This document shows positions 1 to 5,390 of a stretch of DNA of 12,093 nucleotides, in pieces. The translations under genes and the position numbers were made by a program. The first letter of the stretch is position 1. Each line of letters begins with the position of its first letter. The notes beneath the pieces were generated by a model, which had not been told where the DNA came from, did no database searches, and saw only the letters and a program-made list of their open reading frames with translations. Where the stretch lies: NCBI GenBank assembly GCA_919901875.1, contig CAKKQG010000159.1, positions 1 to 12,093 on the forward strand, written 5' to 3'. Origin of the DNA: Anaerolineales bacterium. GTDB taxonomy: Bacteria > Chloroflexota > Anaerolineae > Anaerolineales > VGOW01.

Positions 1-195
1 CTCTCCAATAAGTTGACCCTTGTAATAAACAGGGAGGGGCTTTTGTTCTTCAAACGGTATCCCTCGTAAAGTCAGCTCGTATGCCATCGCTTTTTCGTAA
101 ACGGCTTCCAGAAAGCCTGGTCCTAATATTTTGTGAACTTCTATTGCTGCGCCAACCACCTTATATGAAAGTTCTTTGAAAAGTATTTCTGCCAT
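1..195 (-). CDS. GxxExxY family protein, N-terminal part (cut by window edge)
   Basis: The reading frame starts with ATG at 195 on the minus strand and is open to the window edge, giving the first 65 residues. It begins MAEILFKELSYKVVGAAIEV and carries GPGFLEAVYEKAM, which contains the G-x-x-E-x-x-Y signature that names the family. Pfam groups this family with the PD-(D/E)XK nuclease superfamily, but no member is well understood biochemically, so nuclease activity is only a family-level inference. A very good Shine-Dalgarno, GGAGGAAA, lies five bases before the ATG and fixes the start. The gene follows the HAS-barrel gene on the same strand after a 44-base gap and may be cotranscribed with it and with nurA. 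The full protein is usually about 125-135 residues, so roughly half is missing here because of the window boundary. Confidence 0.85.
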   Translation of the reverse strand, partial: MAEILFKELSYKVVGAAIEVHKILGPGFLEAVYEKAMAYELTLRGIPFEEQKPLPVYYKGQLIGE

Positions 196-239
196 TTGTT
201 TCCTCCGTAAAAATTCACGTTCACTCGCGAAATTCGCGG

Positions 240-827
240 CTAGATTTTCAACCTCTTCAACAACTTCTCCAGCCTCGCCAAATCACGACTCAACAACTTC
301 GCCAGTTCGCGTCCGGCGTTTCGCAAGAAGCGATCACGATCTTCGGAGGGTTGACAATCGGCGGCGAGACGAAGCGAGACGGCAATGAGTTCGTCGGCAG
401 GCACATCCGGCGCAAAAAGAATCAAGCGCAAGTAATCGAGTCGCTCGGTGAAGTGTTTGATCTCGGCGGCATCACACGGGCTGATTCGATCCAGTGTAAT
501 CGGTGGCTGAGGCGGCAGATCATGAATGAAGCCGCCATCGCTGCGATAGCCAATCGCCAACACGCTCACTTCAATCGGCACTTGGCGATTGACTCGTTGA
601 TCTTGAATGTAGGCTTCATCAAGATCGGGCGTAGCGATCATCTGCCGCACAAACGGATCATCTTCGATGGCGATGTTATAGATCAAACCGATCACGTCAC
701 TCTTCCCGCGTTGAGCCGGTGCTTTAACAAACGCGCCGAACAACGGCACTTCAGGTTCGGGCACCGAACAGCCGAAAACGTAATCAAGTGTGGAACTGCG
801 AAGTAGTCTGCCAATGGTTGCGGTCAT
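240..827 (-). CDS. HAS-barrel domain protein next to NurA (195 aa)
   Basis: The protein begins MTATIGRLLRSSTLDYVFGC and shows the short beta-rich pattern of a HAS-barrel (residues about 1-110), including GLIYNIAIEDDPFVRQMI and PIEVSVLAIGY. This domain caps HerA-type hexameric ATPases and F1/V1 ATPases at the N-terminus. The C-terminal 50 residues are helical and basic (LAKLLSRDLARLEKLLKRLKI). There is no P-loop, so this is a stand-alone barrel without an ATPase domain. The ATG at 827 is preferred over an in-frame TTG at 839 because GGAG lies six bases upstream of it, overlapping the end of nurA. Only two bases separate it from the nurA stop, which indicates translational coupling. Inference: it is an accessory or adaptor subunit of a HerA-NurA DNA-end-processing machine whose ATPase is encoded elsewhere. 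Family assignment is from pattern recognition only. Confidence 0.65.
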   Translation of the reverse strand: MTATIGRLLRSSTLDYVFGCSVPEPEVPLFGAFVKAPAQRGKSDVIGLIYNIAIEDDPFVRQMIATPDLDEAYIQDQRVNRQVPIEVSVLAIGYRSDGGFIHDLPPQPPITLDRISPCDAAEIKHFTERLDYLRLILFAPDVPADELIAVSLRLAADCQPSEDRDRFLRNAGRELAKLLSRDLARLEKLLKRLKI

Positions 828-829
828 AG

Positions 830-2026
830 TTATCTCCAACGTTTGCCGGTGCGCGTAAGTTCTTTACCAAATTGTTTTTGCGAAACACTCGGTGAGAAGC
901 CGCGTTTGATCAACGACCCCATCACCATCTGCTGGAATTGTTCCCGTTCGTTTGATGAAACGACAGCGATCTCATCGGCGCGGATGAAGACGTATGGGTA
1001 ACCATTTGTCATCTTCGACTGCTCGACGATGCTGGCGTGAACCAGATCGAGTTTCATTTTATCTTTCGCCACCCATTCGGGAATCTCCACGCGCAAAATA
1101 TTTCCTGTGCCGCGCCCACCCGCATTGAGAAAGAAGAAATAGACGCGATGTCCAAACGGTTCGTAATATGTTTTGTTTGCGGACGAAGCTAACACAAACA
1201 ACGCACTACGTTCGCCGGGTTTCAAAAATTCAAACAACGTCTCATCGCGAAAATGCAAAAACGGAGCACTCACATGGCGCAAATTGTCGGGGACGATCTC
1301 ATCCATCTCCAACGTTGAAAGATGCAGCAGGCGCACGATGTTCGCCGAACCCGGACGATCTACTACACCTGCCACCGCCGCGCCCGACTTTTGAATCGTT
1401 GTAAGATGATCAAGATACTCTTTGATGATGCGATCACTGAAACTTTGATTCGATTCGCGCAACGTGATGATGTAGAGAAGCAAGCTATTGTCAACAAACG
1501 TCACTGTCGGGGCTAACGCCGATTCGATCCCCGCCAGCCGTGCCAGTTCACCCAACTCACGCAAGTCGCGTTTGGCGTTGATCATTTCGGTTGAGAGTGT
1601 GTTGTTTTCAAAATATATATCTTCGTCTTCAAAAAAAACTTCGGGCGAGGTGTAGATACTCGGCGCATCGGGCAAGCCGTGACGAAACACGATGCTGCCA
1701 ATATTAATTACGTAATATTGTGCTATAGCGTGTCGATCAAGCGGGATTTGTGAACCATCAGCGGCGATGATGTTGGCTCGATCAGGATGTTCGGGTTTTT
1801 CAAACGAAGCTCTGATCGGTTCATCAGTTGGAATTGCGCCGGCCCAACGAATCTGTTTAGCGATAACCGATTCGGCTTTTTTGCGAAGCGACTCTTGCTC
1901 AGCCGATGCCGCAGTGAATGTGGCTTGCACTACAGGCAAACGTTTGTTGAGATCAGCGAGTCGCTTCTCGGCATTCGCGCCAAGCGCATCTACTTTGTGA
2001 GTGAGTTTGTTGAGTTCCAATCCCAT
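830..2026 (-). CDS. nurA: NurA-family 5'-3' nuclease
   Basis: The protein is about 398 residues from ATG at 2026 (MGLELNKLTHKVDALG). An ATG at 2035 is also possible; neither has a clear Shine-Dalgarno, and the longer frame up to 2188 would run into the divergent metallopeptidase gene. After an N-terminal coiled-coil-like helical region (about 1-75) comes IIAADGSQIPLDRH, the D-G-S metal-binding motif typical of NurA (Asp at about 90). A second acidic strand motif, TFVDNSLLLYII, follows (Asp at about 179). A C-terminal block, NGYPYVFIRADEIAVVS, corresponds to the last conserved NurA motif. In archaea NurA works with the HerA translocase to resect DNA double-strand ends; NurA homologues also occur in Chloroflexota. 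The gene overlaps the expression signals of the HAS-barrel gene downstream, supporting a shared complex. The family call is firm; the precise substrate is inferred. Confidence 0.85.
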   Translation of the reverse strand: MGLELNKLTHKVDALGANAEKRLADLNKRLPVVQATFTAASAEQESLRKKAESVIAKQIRWAGAIPTDEPIRASFEKPEHPDRANIIAADGSQIPLDRHAIAQYYVINIGSIVFRHGLPDAPSIYTSPEVFFEDEDIYFENNTLSTEMINAKRDLRELGELARLAGIESALAPTVTFVDNSLLLYIITLRESNQSFSDRIIKEYLDHLTTIQKSGAAVAGVVDRPGSANIVRLLHLSTLEMDEIVPDNLRHVSAPFLHFRDETLFEFLKPGERSALFVLASSANKTYYEPFGHRVYFFFLNAGGRGTGNILRVEIPEWVAKDKMKLDLVHASIVEQSKMTNGYPYVFIRADEIAVVSSNEREQFQQMVMGSLIKRGFSPSVSQKQFGKELTRTGKRWR

Positions 2027-2109
2027 GCGAATCATTTTAGCACGTATGTTCAGGATGGCAAATAGCAAATGGCCGCTTCGCGTGGCAGACAGCAAATAGT
2101 GATAAGCTG
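2027..2109. promoter_or_regulatory. Divergent intergenic region between nurA and the metallopeptidase gene
   Basis: About 80 bases separate the two divergent start codons, so promoters for both must lie here or inside the coding ends. No convincing -35/-10 pair can be read by eye. The stretch contains AT-rich word repeats (GCAAATAGCAAATGGC near 2058 and AGCAAATAG near 2091) around an imperfect inverted repeat near 2070-2087. These resemble the low-complexity words found at the operon junctions further right. Confidence 0.35.
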
Positions 2110-2499
2110 ATGGCGATGAATGTTGCAAAGAAAAAATTTGAAGAGATGGTTCACAACATCGCCGCGCAAGTCGTCGAATCACTTCCACCTGATCTGCGCG
2201 CGGATGCCGTCAAGGTGATTCTTGAAGTCGCCGATAAACCGAGTCCCGATCAACTTGATGAGGAGGATGAGGACGGCGATGATCTCTTGGGATTGTATGA
2301 AGGCGTGCCGCTTGTCGAGCGTCATCCCGATGATGTGATCCTTGAACCAGACTGCATCACATTATTTAGAATCGCCTTGATGGAGATGTGTGATGATGAA
2401 AAAGAATTGCGCGAAGAGATCCGCGCGACGATCATTCACGAACTCGGGCATTATTTTGGGTTTGATGAGGATGACTTGGAGAAGAGGGGGTGGGGTTAA
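2110..2499 (+). CDS. Metallopeptidase family protein (zincin-like)
   Basis: This 129-residue protein ends with IIHELGHYFGFDEDDLEKRG, which is the H-E-x-x-H-x-x-G-x-x-x-D/E zinc signature of the small minimal-zincin family (Pfam Zincin_1, formerly DUF1025). The two histidines and the glutamate are present. The N-terminal third is helical, and an acidic linker (DEEDEDGDD) precedes LGLYEGVPLVERHPDDVILEPD, a block also typical of this family. Size matches the usual 115-135 residues. The start could be the ATG at 2110 or the one at 2116; neither has a strong Shine-Dalgarno. The gene stands alone, divergent from nurA, and is closed by a hairpin immediately after its stop. Biological substrate is unknown for the family; peptidase activity is inferred from the zinc motif. 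Confidence 0.88.
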   Translation: MAMNVAKKKFEEMVHNIAAQVVESLPPDLRADAVKVILEVADKPSPDQLDEEDEDGDDLLGLYEGVPLVERHPDDVILEPDCITLFRIALMEMCDDEKELREEIRATIIHELGHYFGFDEDDLEKRGWG

Positions 2500-2504
2500 A
2501 AACA

Positions 2505-2537
2505 AAACCCTTCGGGTCTCTAAGACCTGAAGGGTTT
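2505..2537 (+). terminator. Hairpin terminator after the metallopeptidase gene
   Basis: Arms of 15 bases (2505-2519 and 2523-2537, AACCCTTCGGGTCT and its complement) pair with one G-T mismatch around a three-base loop. The hairpin begins five bases after the stop codon. A short T-rich tail (TTTGTT) follows, and A-rich sequence precedes it, so it may work in either direction. It also looks like one of the repeated palindromes of this genome. Confidence 0.65.
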
Positions 2538-2613
2538 GTTGCGACTCTGTCATTTGGTCAGCCTTCACAATGAATCGCAACCTTTTCTCTCACTTCTTAG
2601 GGGATGCTAATTC

Positions 2614-2619
2614 TAAAAT
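2614..2619 (+). promoter_or_regulatory. Possible -10 element for the aromatic operon leader
   Basis: TAAAAT at 2614-2619 is the best -10-like hexamer between the upstream terminator and the leader peptide. At 17 bases upstream the -35 position reads CACTTC, a poor match, so the call is weak. If it is used, transcription would start near 2626-2628 and the leader peptide would have only about 14 untranslated bases before its ATG. The stretch 2538-2613 otherwise shows nothing recognisable. Confidence 0.25.
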
Positions 2620-2640
2620 TTGAGTTATCATGCACCCCAC

Positions 2641-2712
2641 ATGAACGCCCCTTGTTTGTTTAGCTACTTCTACTTTTATGCGACAGCACCCACTGACGCT
2701 GTTTCCGCTTGA
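2641..2712 (+). CDS. Aromatic operon leader peptide (23 aa, Phe/Tyr-rich)
   Basis: ATG at 2641 opens a 23-codon frame ending in TGA at 2710-2712. Codons 7-13 read FSYFYFY, that is six aromatic codons in seven (TTT at 2659, TAC 2665, TTC 2668, TAC 2671, TTT 2674, TAT 2677), with no tryptophan codon. The stop codon is 28 bases before a perfect terminator hairpin, which precedes chorismate mutase and DAHP synthase genes. This is what is expected of an attenuation leader peptide such as PheL in enterobacteria: scarcity of charged tRNA-Phe or tRNA-Tyr stalls the ribosome on these codons. The weak point is initiation: no Shine-Dalgarno precedes the ATG. However, most other genes of this operon also lack one, and the ATG overlaps the TGA of a four-codon frame starting at 2630. 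Identified from codon content and position; no database comparison was possible. Confidence 0.7.
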   Translation: MNAPCLFSYFYFYATAPTDAVSA

Positions 2713-2771
2713 GTAGACGTAGAACGATTGAACCATACAGAAAGCGCGGAGCCAGCGGCTCCGCGCTTTTT
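2680..2771 (+). promoter_or_regulatory. Transcription attenuator: mutually exclusive RNA hairpins
   Basis: Segment 1 (ACAGC 2683-2687, plus GCG 2680-2682) can pair with segment 2 (GCTGT 2698-2702, plus CGC 2706-2708), with a 10-base loop and a small bulge. Segment 2 (2697-2708, CGCTGTTTCCGC) can instead pair with segment 3 (2746-2757, GCGGAGCCAGCG): 11 of 12 positions pair, counting one G-U. Segment 3 is the loop and 5' arm of the terminator, so antiterminator and terminator exclude each other. Segment 1 starts immediately after the last Tyr codon (2677-2679), so a ribosome stalled on the Phe/Tyr codons would cover segment 1 and free segment 2 to form the antiterminator. A ribosome reaching the stop at 2710 would cover segment 2 and let the terminator form. 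This is the order and spacing of classical amino-acid attenuators. Energies were not computed. Confidence 0.7.
2741..2771 (+). terminator. Intrinsic terminator of the attenuator
   Basis: AAAGCGCGGAGCC (2741-2753) and GGCTCCGCGCTTT (2757-2769) form a perfect 13-bp stem with a three-base AGC loop, followed by a T-rich run (TTTTTATTT from 2767). It lies upstream of aroH on the same strand and has no complete gene just before it. It therefore ends the leader transcript rather than a preceding coding unit. Confidence 0.85.
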
Positions 2772-2778
2772 ATTTCCC

Positions 2779-2811
2779 AGACTTCCGAAGTTTTAAAAAC
2801 TTCGGAAGTCT
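2779..2811. repeat. 33-bp palindrome of the AGAC...GTCT type, copy 1
   Basis: Two 16-base arms (AGACTTCCGAAGTTTT and its exact complement) flank a single central A. The palindrome lies between the attenuator terminator and the aroH Shine-Dalgarno, so it forms a hairpin in the aroH 5' leader. It has the same length and layout (12 + 9 + 12) as the palindrome at 8895-8927, although the arm sequences differ. Confidence 0.85.
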
Positions 2812-2825
2812 TAAAGGACAAGACT

Positions 2826-3218
2826 ATGCCAGTTCGAGGAATACGCGGCGCGATCACCACAAAAGAAAACACACGCGAATCGATTCACGACTCTACGCGT
2901 GAACTTTTACTCGCGTTGATCGCCGCCAACCAAGTGGATGCCGCCGATGTCGCCTCGGCTTGGTTCACCACTTCACCCGATCTCAACGCCGACTACCCCG
3001 CCGCCGCCGCTCGCGCGTTGGGTTGGACCGAAGTGGCGTTGATGTGCAGTCACGAAATGAACGTGCCACACGGACTCAAAAAATGTATTCGCATTTTGAT
3101 TCACTGGAACACAGATCGTCCGTCGTCGGCGATCCAACACATCTATCTCGGTGACGCCGCCAACTTAAGACCTGACCGAGCAAACCACAAGGAGCCGAGA
3201 AAGGAGATTGGAAACTAG
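2826..3218 (+). CDS. aroH: Chorismate mutase, AroH type
   Basis: This enzyme rearranges chorismate to prephenate, the committed step to Phe and Tyr. The 130-residue protein matches the Bacillus subtilis AroH fold family: MPVRGIRGAITTKENT at the N-terminus, then TTSPDLNADYPAAAAR, VALMCSHEMNVPHGLKKCIR and IQHIYLGDAANLRPD. The catalytic residues are all visible: Arg7, Cys74, Glu77, Arg89, Tyr107 and Arg115, one position lower than B. subtilis after residue 7. The ATG at 2826 is chosen because AAAGGA at 2813-2818 is a good Shine-Dalgarno and because homologues start at this Met; an in-frame extension from 2709 would run through the terminator and palindrome. It is the first enzyme gene after the Phe/Tyr attenuator. 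The last residues, after RPD, are encoded partly by the repeat arm that begins the next junction. Confidence 0.93.
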   Translation: MPVRGIRGAITTKENTRESIHDSTRELLLALIAANQVDAADVASAWFTTSPDLNADYPAAAARALGWTEVALMCSHEMNVPHGLKKCIRILIHWNTDRPSSAIQHIYLGDAANLRPDRANHKEPRKEIGN

Positions 3219-3399
3219 AGATTATTTTAATCTGGACTTACGCATCTTAATCACGAATGACTCGAATGTTCCGAATTTGACGAATAAAACAAAAGAAAAA
3301 TTCGTGTTATTCGTTTATTCGAGTCATTCGTGATAAAAATTTCTGTGAACTGCATGTGTCCAGTTAATCTCTTATCTCCAATCTCTAATCTCTAAAAAA
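3204..3399. repeat. Nested inverted repeats between aroH and the DAHP synthase gene
   Basis: The inner repeat is an exact 18-base inverted pair (3250-3267 ATCACGAATGACTCGAAT, with its complement at 3317-3334), flanked inside by further ATTCG words. The outer, imperfect pair is made of GAGATTGGA-type words: 3204-3237 against 3358-3385. The outer right arm continues as TCTCCAATCTCTAATCTC almost to the start codon at 3400. The left arm overlaps the end of aroH. The whole 180-base gap can fold into one long stem, and no Shine-Dalgarno remains for the next gene. Confidence 0.8.
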
Positions 3400-4410
3400 A
3401 TGATCATCGTCATGAAACCCAACTTTAGCGAGAAACAACTCAACGCCATCATCAAGCGCGTCGAAACACTAGGCTATCAAGCCCGACTCATTCGCGGAGA
3501 AGAAACCACCATCATCGGAGTTGTTGGTGATGACCGCCCGATAGATCGCACGCAATTTGAATTGCTCGATGGAGTCGAAAAAACTATGCCTGTTTTAAAA
3601 CCATTCAAACTCGCCTCGCGCGATATGCACCCTGCCGATACGCTCGTCCCGCTCAACGGCTGCAAAGTGGGCGCAGAAAAAATTGTTATCATCGCCGGAC
3701 CCTGCTCCGTTGAAAGCCGCGCGCAGATTTTAGAGACGGCACACGCCGTGAAAGAGGCCGGGGCAACCGCCTTGCGCGGCGGCGCGTTCAAGCCGCGCAC
3801 CTCGCCCTATTCATTTCAAGGACTGGCAGAAGAAGGACTCGAACTTCTGGCAGAAGCGCGTGAGCAAACCGGACTGCCCATCGTCACCGAAGCCATGTCA
3901 CCCGAACAAGTTCCGCTCGTTTGCAAATACGCCGACGTGATCCAGATCGGCGCGCGCAACATGCAGAACTATGCTTTGCTTAATTCGGCGGGCGACGCCA
4001 AGAAAACTGTTTTGCTTAAACGCGGCATGATGTCTACCATTGAAGAACTGCTCATGTCTGCCGAATATATTTTGGCGAAAGGCAACTCGCAAGTGATGTT
4101 GTGCGAGCGCGGCATCCGCACCTTTGAAAAATACACGCGTAACACCACCGACATCAATGCCGTGCCGGTTCTCAAACAACTCACGCATCTGCCCGTCATC
4201 CTCGACCCGAGTCACGCCACAGGCAAATGGGAATATGTGAACGCTATCGCCCGCGCCGGCATCGCCGCCGGAGCCGATGGACTCATCATCGAAGTTCACC
4301 CTCATCCCGAAGATGCCATGTCCGATGGCGCGCAGAGTCTCAAGCCGGAAAAGTTCGCGCAGTTGGTGAAAGAAGTGAGGCGTATCGCCGAAGCAGTGGG
4401 ACGATGTTAA
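3400..4410 (+). CDS. aroF: 3-deoxy-7-phosphoheptulonate (DAHP) synthase, type I-beta
   Basis: It condenses phosphoenolpyruvate and erythrose 4-phosphate, the entry step of the shikimate pathway. Residues 1 to about 65 ([20 protein letters not shown] onwards) form the ferredoxin-like regulatory domain of the Thermotoga-type enzymes, which in that group mediates feedback inhibition by Tyr/Phe. The barrel carries [57 protein letters not shown] and [19 protein letters not shown]. The metal ligands Cys102, His272, Glu298 and Asp309 fall at the same numbers as in T. maritima, and the length (336) matches. The ATG at 3400 is preferred over that at 3412 because the family starts MIIVMKP. There is no Shine-Dalgarno; the start follows an A run and the repeat arm. 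Double control, by attenuation and by enzyme feedback, is inferred. Confidence 0.95.
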   Translation: MIIVMKPNFSEKQLNAIIKRVETLGYQARLIRGEETTIIGVVGDDRPIDRTQFELLDGVEKTMPVLKPFKLASRDMHPADTLVPLNGCKVGAEKIVIIAGPCSVESRAQILETAHAVKEAGATALRGGAFKPRTSPYSFQGLAEEGLELLAEAREQTGLPIVTEAMSPEQVPLVCKYADVIQIGARNMQNYALLNSAGDAKKTVLLKRGMMSTIEELLMSAEYILAKGNSQVMLCERGIRTFEKYTRNTTDINAVPVLKQLTHLPVILDPSHATGKWEYVNAIARAGIAAGADGLIIEVHPHPEDAMSDGAQSLKPEKFAQLVKEVRRIAEAVGRC

Positions 4411-4479
4411 TTTCTGATTGCTGATTTCTGATTGTTGATTACCCGGTCACATTCAGCAATCAGAAATCAAAAATCAGCA
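4411..4479. repeat. Inverted word repeat between the DAHP synthase gene and tyrA
   Basis: Words of the TTGCTGATTTCTGA type on the left (4411-4440) are complementary to TCAGCAATCAGAAATCA-type words on the right (4453-4479), around a short GC-containing loop (ACCCGGTCAC). The best arm is 4418-4438. The right arm runs directly into the tyrA ATG and leaves no Shine-Dalgarno. Confidence 0.8.
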
Positions 4480-5349
4480 ATGGATGAACCAGACTTTAAG
4501 AACTTAACTGTTTCGATCATCGGACTCGGACTCATGGGGGGATCGTTGGCATTCGCTCTGCGCGATCACGTCAAAGAGATCACCGGATGTGATACCGACT
4601 CTGCCGCGATAACCTTTGCCCTTAATCACCACATCATCTCCCGCGCCGCCGATTTTGATTCCGCGCTCGAAAGTGATCTGATCATCCTCGCCATACCACC
4701 ACGCGTGATCATTGAACAACTTAATCGCCTCACTGCTTTCGCATTCCGCAATCCACATTCCGCAATCATCCTCGATCTCGGCTCAACCAAAACACAAATT
4801 GTTTCTGAGATGCAAAAGTTGCCCGCCCACTTCGATCCCATCGGCGGACATCCCATGTGCGGCAAAGAAATTGGTGGCATCGCCAACGCCGACGAGAATC
4901 TTTTTCGAGATAAAACATTTATCCTCACTCCACTAGAACGCACCTCATCGCGCGCCCTCAACATCGCTCACCAACTTATCACCATCATCGGCGCGGGACC
5001 TTTGATTCTCGATCCCGATCATCACGACTCACTTGCGGCGATGGTGAGTCACTTGCCTTATCTCGCTTCAATTGCCCTGATGCACTCCGCGATGACAATG
5101 AACGATGACGATGTGTGGCGTATTGCCGCTTCGGGTTTTCGAGACACAACCCGTTTAGCGGCAAGCGATTTGACAATGATGAGAGACATCATGCAAACGA
5201 ATCGCGGCGCGGTGCTAGACTCACTTCGTCGCTTTCGAAACGAGATCGATTCGCTCACAGCCTTAATTGAATCATCCGACTCTGACTCATTGCATAAGAA
5301 ACTTTCTGCCGCCCAAACTCAACGCCAAAAACTTTTCCAGAATCTTTAA
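4480..5349 (+). CDS. tyrA: Prephenate dehydrogenase
   Basis: This 289-residue enzyme oxidatively decarboxylates prephenate towards tyrosine. The N-terminal Rossmann domain has VSIIGLGLMGGSLA (GxGxxG at 15-20), and GCDTD places Asp38 at the end of the second strand, which favours NAD. The substrate region has DLGSTKT, then GGHPMCGKEIGG with the catalytic His124, followed by SHLPY (His191) and the late block GFRDTTRLAASD. ATG at 4480 is chosen because upstream in-frame codons from 4432 are made of repeat words and because MDEPDFKNLTVSIIG fits the family start. No Shine-Dalgarno is present. Residues about 89-96 (FRNPHSAI) are encoded by two copies of CATTCCGCAATC with a 14-base period (4742-4767), an apparent in-frame repeat insertion. 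Arogenate dehydrogenase cannot be excluded from sequence alone. Confidence 0.93.
   Translation: MDEPDFKNLTVSIIGLGLMGGSLAFALRDHVKEITGCDTDSAAITFALNHHIISRAADFDSALESDLIILAIPPRVIIEQLNRLTAFAFRNPHSAIILDLGSTKTQIVSEMQKLPAHFDPIGGHPMCGKEIGGIANADENLFRDKTFILTPLERTSSRALNIAHQLITIIGAGPLILDPDHHDSLAAMVSHLPYLASIALMHSAMTMNDDDVWRIAASGFRDTTRLAASDLTMMRDIMQTNRGAVLDSLRRFRNEIDSLTALIESSDSDSLHKKLSAAQTQRQKLFQNL
4742..4767 (+). repeat. Intragenic 14-bp direct repeat in tyrA
   Basis: CATTCCGCAATC occurs at 4742-4753 and again at 4756-4767, separated by CA. It is in frame within tyrA, between the second pair of Rossmann elements, a loop that tolerates length change. It has the same 14-base period as the repeat in aroKB at 10730-10757. 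Confidence 0.75.
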
Positions 5350-5390
5350 TCTCCAATCTCCAACCTCCAACTTCCAACCTCTAACCCCTC
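5350..5390 (+). repeat. CTCCAAT/CTTCCAAC word array between tyrA and aroA
   Basis: The 41-base gap is a degenerate tandem array of seven-base words (CTCCAAT, CTCCAAC, CTTCCAAC, CTCTAAC), all in one direction with no opposite arm. It runs up to the aroA ATG and removes any Shine-Dalgarno. The same word occurs inside aroA at 5804-5832. Confidence 0.8.

Noticed and set aside
2027..2188. Longer N-terminus of NurA
   Set aside because: It would overlap the divergent metallopeptidase gene and contains repeat-derived residues; the LELNKLTHKV start fits better.
2678..2716. Second short frame in the leader region (MRQHPLTLFPLE)
   Set aside because: It has one Phe only and no codon run suited to attenuation; it is in another frame from the aromatic-rich leader peptide, which fits all the RNA pairing.
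2500..2825. T-box riboswitch upstream of aroH
   Set aside because: I looked for the conserved T-box antiterminator sequence (AGGGTGGNACCGCG) and found no match; the terminator is better explained with the leader peptide.
2709..2825. 39-residue N-terminal extension of chorismate mutase
   Set aside because: It would be encoded by the terminator and the 33-bp palindrome; the ATG at 2826 has a Shine-Dalgarno and matches AroH proteins.
4432..4479. 16-residue N-terminal extension of TyrA
   Set aside because: It is translated from the inverted repeat, begins at a non-ATG codon, and the family start fits the ATG at 4480.
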